DNA of 40,592 nt from an uncultured Faecalibacterium sp. (lineage in GTDB: Bacteria; Bacillota; Clostridia; Oscillospirales; Ruminococcaceae). Location: contig URVW01000012.1 of assembly GCA_900551435.1 (NCBI GenBank), positions 1 through 40,592 on the forward strand, in the 5' to 3' direction. This document shows, one piece after another, positions 37,171 to 40,592 of this stretch. Each line of letters opens with the position of its first letter. Within the stretch, counting starts at the first letter, position 1. The notes beneath the pieces are model-generated. The model was not told the origin of the DNA, made no database searches, and saw nothing but the letters and a program-made list of their open reading frames with translations. Position numbers and translations under genes: made by a program.

Positions 37171-37557
37171 ATGTCTGAACAAAAGAAGTTTTCCGTAGGG
37201 TCAGCGCTGCTTGCGTTCGGCATCGGCGGCGCGTTTGCCGGTGTCTGCATGGCAGGGCTGGCGTATCTGATGGCAAAACAGGGGCTTTCGCAGAGTGCCG
37301 CGTGGCCGATGGCAAGTGCAGCCGTCTGCGCGGGCAGTTTGCTGAGCGGCTGGCTGACAGCGGTGTTCCAGCGCAGCAGGGGACTGCTCTGCGGTGCGAT
37401 GCAAGGTACACTATTTATTTTATTGCTGCTCGGCTTTGGCCTGTACGCGGGTTTTGCCCCGGCGGAGCAGCAGGTTTTGCGGTTTGCATTGGTATTTCTG
37501 TTCGGATGCATGGGCGGCGTTTTCGGAATGCTGCGCACAGAGCGGCGTCATCATTGA
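37171..37557 (+). CDS. TIGR04086-type (YrzE-like) membrane protein
   Basis: A 128-residue protein with four predicted membrane helices (about 12-34, 44-62, 70-90, 100-120). Size, topology and its place directly after yajC match the TIGR04086/YrzE family; sequence motifs are weak, so this rests partly on context. Function unknown. Its ribosome site is buried in the terminator stem, so translation from yajC read-through should be low. Confidence 0.65.
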   Translation: MSEQKKFSVGSALLAFGIGGAFAGVCMAGLAYLMAKQGLSQSAAWPMASAAVCAGSLLSGWLTAVFQRSRGLLCGAMQGTLFILLLLGFGLYAGFAPAEQQVLRFALVFLFGCMGGVFGMLRTERRHH

Positions 37558-37595
37558 GCCTTTGAAATAAAACGGATGCAGGAGGAGCAAAGAAG

Positions 37596-38357
37596 ATGTG
37601 GGTCTATCAGGAAGCAGTACAAGTTCCCGTCCCGGCGGAAGCCACGGTCCCAGCATTGCCGGTTGCAGATGAAACGCCCATTGTTTCCACCGAAGCAGAA
37701 CCCCCAAAGGAGACGTTCGCCATTCCAGTGGTGCAGGATGTTCCTTCGGTCCCAAAGCGGCAGAAGAAAAGCTTTCACGCCAGCAGAGACTGCATCCTGC
37801 TGGCCGCAGCGTATCTGTTCGGGACGTTCCTTTCCGGGGTCCTGTCCGCCCTGTGCAGCGCCGGAGAGACCGAAACGCTGGGAGCCTATCTTGGATATTG
37901 GCGGGAGTTGTTTTCGGTCGGCAGCACCGCAGAAATTGCCGGATTGTTTCGGACGGAATTTCTGACCGCATCCGGCGCACTTCTTGTCTTATTGCTCCTC
38001 GGCCTGTCCGCGCTTGGCGCACTTCCAATTTTCTGCTTCATGATGCTCTATGGAGCGGGGACGGGGCTGCTCTCGTTCCAGCTTCTCGCGGACCTGAAAC
38101 TGCGGGCATTGCTGGCCTACGCAATGGCTTCCGGCATCCCGAATGCGCTGGCCGCCGGGTGCTTCTGTATGTTCGGCGCAGCGGCTTTGCAAATCAGCGA
38201 GAAGATCCGTGCGGCTTCGTTTGGCAGAACCGGTGTCTCCGCAGGAGCAGAAACTCTGGTCGGACAGTTTGTTCGGGCATTGTTTTTGCTGCTTCCGCTC
38301 TGCGGGGCCGCAACCGGAATGCTGTATCTGTGCAGCCAGCTAAAATTTTTTGAATAA
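37596..38357 (+). CDS. Integral membrane protein, possibly SpoIIM-like
   Basis: A 253-residue protein. The first 60 residues are soluble and rich in Pro, Val and Glu; the rest has about five membrane helices (near 66-85, 127-150, 152-170, 184-205, 230-248). The order of helices and the SGALLVLLLLGLSALGALPI part resemble stage II sporulation protein M, and yqfC/yqfD/ylbJ show that sporulation-type genes exist here, but the match is weak. GGAGGAG at eight bases supports ATG 37596. It may form a unit with the TIGR04086-type gene. Confidence 0.6.
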   Translation: MWVYQEAVQVPVPAEATVPALPVADETPIVSTEAEPPKETFAIPVVQDVPSVPKRQKKSFHASRDCILLAAAYLFGTFLSGVLSALCSAGETETLGAYLGYWRELFSVGSTAEIAGLFRTEFLTASGALLVLLLLGLSALGALPIFCFMMLYGAGTGLLSFQLLADLKLRALLAYAMASGIPNALAAGCFCMFGAAALQISEKIRAASFGRTGVSAGAETLVGQFVRALFLLLPLCGAATGMLYLCSQLKFFE

Positions 38358-38383
38358 GTTTGCAGAAAATGCAAAAACATATC

Positions 38384-38412
38384 TTGACAGTTCCCGGCTT
38401 TTGTGATAAACT
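38384..38412 (+). promoter_or_regulatory. Promoter of the tRNA-Thr gene
   Basis: TTGACA (38384-38389), 17-base spacer, TAAACT (38407-38412), 30 bases before the tRNA. Confidence 0.8.
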
Positions 38413-38441
38413 AATCCACGTTGCAGAACTCAATCAAATCT

Positions 38442-38517
38442 GCTACTGTGGCTCAGCCGGTAGAGCAGCTCACTCGTAATGAGCAGGTCGTCCGTTCGAA
38501 TCGGATCAGTAGCTCCA
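38442..38517 (+). tRNA. tRNA-Thr (anticodon CGU)
   Basis: Full cloverleaf: acceptor GCTACTG/CAGTAGC, D-arm GCTC/GAGC, anticodon stem GCTCA/TGAGC with loop CTCGTAA (anticodon CGT at 38475-38477, reading ACG), T-arm GTCCG/CGGAT with loop TTCGAAT. CCA is encoded (38515-38517). Confidence 0.96.
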
Positions 38518-38566
38518 AAAATCCTACGAATTTACGTTAAAAACGTAGAAATTCGTAGGATTTTTT
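38517..38566 (+). terminator. Terminator of tRNA-Thr
   Basis: ATCCTACGAATTT and AAATTCGTAGGAT, with an inner ACGTT/AACGT pairing, form a long stem followed by TTTTTT. It begins right at the end of the tRNA. Confidence 0.9.
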
Positions 38567-38744
38567 CTCGTTTAAGGGCTTTGACTTCAGAAAAACCGCA
38601 ACAAAAACCGCAACATTGACTCACAAAAAAGGCGGAATTTCTCCTCTGAAGAAGGAAAAAATCGAAAGCAAAGCAGGGAAGTCCCTTAATTATCGAGCAA
38701 GTGGATTTTTCAAACCAGCTTCGTTGTTCTACGCATTTATCCAC
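38567..38744. other. AT-rich non-coding stretch beside the prophage end
   Basis: No supported gene. It contains a tandem 12-base repeat (38591-38614). A 61-codon frame here lacks a ribosome site and looks like chance. Confidence 0.5.
38591..38614. repeat. Tandem direct repeat, 2 x 12 bases
   Basis: AAAAACCGCAAC occurs twice head to tail (38591-38602 and 38603-38614). Such short repeats beside an attachment site can be integrase arm sites, but this is inference. Confidence 0.7.
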
Positions 38745-38773
38745 TTGCAGAAAGTCTCGAAATTTGCTATACT
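38745..38773 (+). promoter_or_regulatory. Isolated strong promoter
   Basis: TTGCAG (38745-38750), 17-base spacer, TATACT (38768-38773) with TGC extended -10. No coding sequence follows on this strand. Confidence 0.7.
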
Positions 38774-38778
38774 AATTT

Positions 38779-38860
38779 TGCCAGATAATGGCATAAGATA
38801 AAGCCCTGAGGTTATCAATCAATACACGTTGACATTCCCTTAACACCAACCCTCAGTTTT
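38779..38860 (+). ncRNA. Candidate small RNA
   Basis: Downstream of the isolated promoter: a hairpin TGCCA-gataa-TGGCA (38779-38793) and a second pairing CTGAGGTT with AACCCTCAG (38806-38856, one bulged base) ending in TTTT. Together they could be a short, self-terminated transcript. No known family recognised. Confidence 0.3.
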
Positions 38861-38870
38861 ATGACGCAGA

Positions 38871-38916
38871 AAACCGCCCCACGGTCCGGAGTGCATCCGA
38901 GACGGTGGGGCGGTTG
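38871..38916 (-). terminator. Terminator of the prophage lysis module
   Basis: AACCGCCCCAC (38872-38882) and GTGGGGCGGTT (38905-38915) form an 11-bp stem; on the minus strand it is followed by TTTCTG. It could also act on the + strand. Confidence 0.8.
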
Positions 38917-38952
38917 TGTTATCCTACCATTTCGTTGGCGTCAACGGAATGG

Positions 38953-39222
38953 TTAGTTTTTGTCCTTCAGGCGGTTATAGGTTTTGTCCGCCTCGATGGC
39001 GGCATTGGTGAAGCTGTTGTTGTACCACCAACCGGCCAGAGCAGCGCCGATGGTAAAGCCGGTGGAGATCAGCTGCTCCAACTCAGACGACTCGATCGGC
39101 AGCACGCTGTGGCCGGTGGCGCTGAGGAGCTGATTGACGAGAGCCAGCGCCAGAGCGGCGGTGCGTGCAATGGTAGCGGCGGAAACTTTGTTGGTGGGCT
39201 TTTCGTAGATGTGTGCATTCAT
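38953..39222 (-). CDS. Phage holin, SPP1 family
   Basis: An 89-residue protein. NKVSAATIARTAALALALVNQLL, a second hydrophobic segment with a WW-NNSFTNAAIEAD motif, and a charged tail (KTYNRLKDKN) match SPP1-type holins. Holins form membrane pores that release the endolysin at lysis. AAAGGAAC precedes the ATG. Last gene of the lysis module. Confidence 0.9.
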   Translation of the reverse strand: MNAHIYEKPTNKVSAATIARTAALALALVNQLLSATGHSVLPIESSELEQLISTGFTIGAALAGWWYNNSFTNAAIEADKTYNRLKDKN

Positions 39223-39225
39223 GGT

Positions 39226-39453
39226 TTAGTTCCTTTCCTTTTCGTTTTCTTCGAGGTCGGCAAGGCGGTGATTGACCACCTTGATTTGTTCTTCGAGGAC
39301 CGGGACTCGGCGGGCGAAGTTGTTATGCTCCCGCACTTCACGGGTCAGCTCCTCGAGTTTGGTGTCGGTCACGGCCTGACTGCGGCTATTGGCAATCAGA
39401 ACGCCGATCAGCGTCACCGCGCCAGTGATGGCGGCCGCAAGAATCGTCTCCAT
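39226..39453 (-). CDS. Small phage membrane/coiled-coil protein (possible accessory lysis protein)
   Basis: A 75-residue protein: N-terminal membrane helix (TILAAAITGAVTLIGVLIAN) followed by a charged, coiled-coil tail (TKLEELTREVREHNNFARRV and on). Size, topology and position between lysozyme and holin resemble XhlA-like or antiholin proteins; the exact role is not clear. ATG at 39453 follows AAGGAGGG and shares one base with the lysozyme stop. The longer upstream frame is a shadow of the lysozyme gene. Confidence 0.75.
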   Translation of the reverse strand: METILAAAITGAVTLIGVLIANSRSQAVTDTKLEELTREVREHNNFARRVPVLEEQIKVVNHRLADLEENEKERN

Positions 39454-40103
39454 CAGCTGCCCTCCTTGACCTGAGTTAGCCCCGCTCGCTTGATGATGGC
39501 CGGATAATCCTTGTAGGCGTGGCTCAGGTCCACACCCTTGCTCACGCCGGGAATTTTGCCCTCGTTGGTGTACTGCCACATGCCATACGAAAAATCAGTG
39601 GCGGGCTTGATATTGCGGTATGCCGCCAGCCAGACGTCGTAAGGCTTGAGGGCCGCGCCGGTCATGTACAGGTAAGTGCGGCCAAAATACAGGCCGGTGT
39701 AGAGGATGGCATACACACCCCAGCTCTCGACCGTGCTCAGGCAGTAGGCCGCGAGGTCGGTGAGCTTGTCTTTGCCGATCACCGTTTGGCCGAGGTCCTC
39801 GATGTCCACGGCCACGGGGAGCTGCAGGGTCTTGCCGATCAGCGCCTTGCGCAAGAACGCCAGTTCTGCGTTGGCCTGAGCTTTGGTCATGGCCTTAAAG
39901 TAGCCATACACGCCCACTGGAATGCCCAAACGGGTGCACTCTGCATAGTTGCGCTCGAACTGCGGGTCGAGGTAGGGCTTGCTGGGGTTGTCACCGGAGC
40001 TGTTGCCCATCGCCCGCAGCATGACCCCATCGACCTTGCCGCTGGCCTTGACCTTGGCCCAGTCGATTTTCCCCTGCCAGCGGGACACGTCCATGATTTC
40101 CAT
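39453..40103 (-). CDS. Phage endolysin, GH25 lysozyme
   Basis: A 216-residue glycoside hydrolase family 25 muramidase. EIMDVSRWQGKIDWAKVK at the N-terminus and PVAVDIEDLG carry the catalytic Asp/Glu; YGYFKAMTKAQANAEL and DVWLAAYRN, with MWQYTNEG near the end, are also typical. No signal peptide, so it needs the holin. No separate wall-binding domain. AAAGGATGA precedes the ATG. Confidence 0.94.
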   Translation of the reverse strand: MEIMDVSRWQGKIDWAKVKASGKVDGVMLRAMGNSSGDNPSKPYLDPQFERNYAECTRLGIPVGVYGYFKAMTKAQANAELAFLRKALIGKTLQLPVAVDIEDLGQTVIGKDKLTDLAAYCLSTVESWGVYAILYTGLYFGRTYLYMTGAALKPYDVWLAAYRNIKPATDFSYGMWQYTNEGKIPGVSKGVDLSHAYKDYPAIIKRAGLTQVKEGS

Positions 40104-40122
40104 TTTACTTCATCCTTTCTGC

Positions 40123-40206
40123 TTATTGCTTTGTGATCGTGATCGTCGCCGTCTCCACGCCGTCGGCTGTTGCGGTCACCGTCAGGCTGCCCGCCTTTCC
40201 ATCATG
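40123..40206 (-). pseudogene. Out-of-frame C-terminal Ig-like fragment
   Basis: About 27 codons in a different frame from the gene upstream, reading GKAGSLTVTATADGVETATI and ending TITKQ. This looks like the last beta strands of a bacterial Ig-like (Big) domain, common at the end of phage tail proteins. It has no start of its own and is continued from the preceding gene only if a one-base shift occurs. Confidence 0.55.
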
Positions 40207-40592
40207 CCGACGGTGCATTCTCAGCGTTCGAAATGACGCCGTAGAACTCGCTGGATGTCTTGGAGATATCGATGTCGCTGAACTTGGTGTTATAGTTGCC
40301 CGGGACTTCCGCTCCAAGGACTTTATACTTTGCATTCCCGTTGGAGTCCGCACAGAACACGACACCCTGCAAGTCACTGGGCCATGTCTCGCCATTGATG
40401 TACCATTTCAGATTGAGAACAAATGCAGTCATATTGGCTGCGATCGGCACAAATCCCTTGTGGTAGGTGTCGATGTAGCAGTCGGAGAAGCGGCAGTTCG
40501 TGGACCGCAGCTTGGCAAAGATGGTGTCTTGCAGCAATTCCTTGCGGTTCGAGCTGTTGTCGAAGTCGTAGCACCACGCATGGATGTTGTGG
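40202..40592 (-). CDS. Phage structural protein, C-terminal part (partial)
   Basis: Open frame entering from the right edge: HNIHAWCYDFDNSSNRKELL, then NCRFSDCYIDTYHKGFVPIA and LKWYINGETWPSDLQGVVFC, ending ENAPSA. A beta-rich protein located just before the lysozyme, the usual place of a tail-fibre, baseplate or host-recognition protein. The family is not recognised from this piece. The frame ends where an out-of-frame Ig-like segment begins. Confidence 0.6.
   Translation of the reverse strand, partial: HNIHAWCYDFDNSSNRKELLQDTIFAKLRSTNCRFSDCYIDTYHKGFVPIAANMTAFVLNLKWYINGETWPSDLQGVVFCADSNGNAKYKVLGAEVPGNYNTKFSDIDISKTSSEFYGVISNAENAPSA

Noticed and set aside
38616..38801. 61-codon open frame on the + strand
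   Set aside because: No ribosome site, biased composition and overlaps a clear promoter.

Overview
The window is a gene-dense piece of a fairly high-GC, low-GC-lineage-type (Firmicutes/Bacillota) chromosome. Gene content and order (yqfC-yqfD, ylbJ, asp23-nusB-xseAB-ispA-dxs-tlyA-nadK-argR-recN, lon-ysxC, yajC-yrzE-like, T-box leaders, strong AGGAGG ribosome sites) point to a clostridial anaerobe of the Oscillospiraceae/Ruminococcaceae, with a Faecalibacterium-like feel. The genus is inference from memory of gene order and style; no search was run.

Layout. 1-199 is the end of tsf. 349-1586 holds a GNAT acetyltransferase and an alpha/beta hydrolase. The reverse strand then carries cstA behind a long leader (about 3848-3398) that contains a T-box antiterminator. 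4107-4815 holds a TrpR-like yerC and a small unknown protein. 4979-8665 has two HAD phosphatases around a membrane-anchored SGNH esterase with a very Ser-rich tail. 8715-11159 is an ABC-F ATPase and a prenyl-type small membrane protein. 11276-16004 runs lon, ysxC, a methyltransferase and hslO. Two divergent sporulation-type units follow (yqfC-yqfD leftward, ylbJ rightward). 18641-29174 is one long housekeeping operon from asp23 to recN, covering transcription (nusB), DNA repair (xseAB, recN), isoprenoids (ispA, dxs), NADP, and arginine control. tyrS follows with its own textbook Tyr T-box (specifier UAC). 30848-34227 is a leftward lysine/DAP operon, asd-dapA-dapB plus a free-standing aspartokinase-type ACT protein. 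queA, tgt, yajC and two membrane proteins run rightward to 38357.

A tRNA-Thr(CGU) at 38442-38517 marks the end of the conserved chromosome. After an AT-rich stretch with no gene (38567-38870) comes a leftward prophage lysis module: SPP1-type holin, a small membrane/coiled-coil protein, a GH25 lysozyme and part of a phage structural protein. This looks like one end of a prophage integrated at or near the tRNA.

Most interesting points: the T-box leader in front of cstA, a separately encoded aspartokinase regulatory subunit in the dap operon, the SGNH/InlB-repeat/Ser-rich surface protein, a terminator whose 3' arm is the ribosome site of the next gene, and an isolated strong promoter with a possible small RNA beside the prophage end. 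No CRISPR array, insertion sequence or clearly new defence system was seen.
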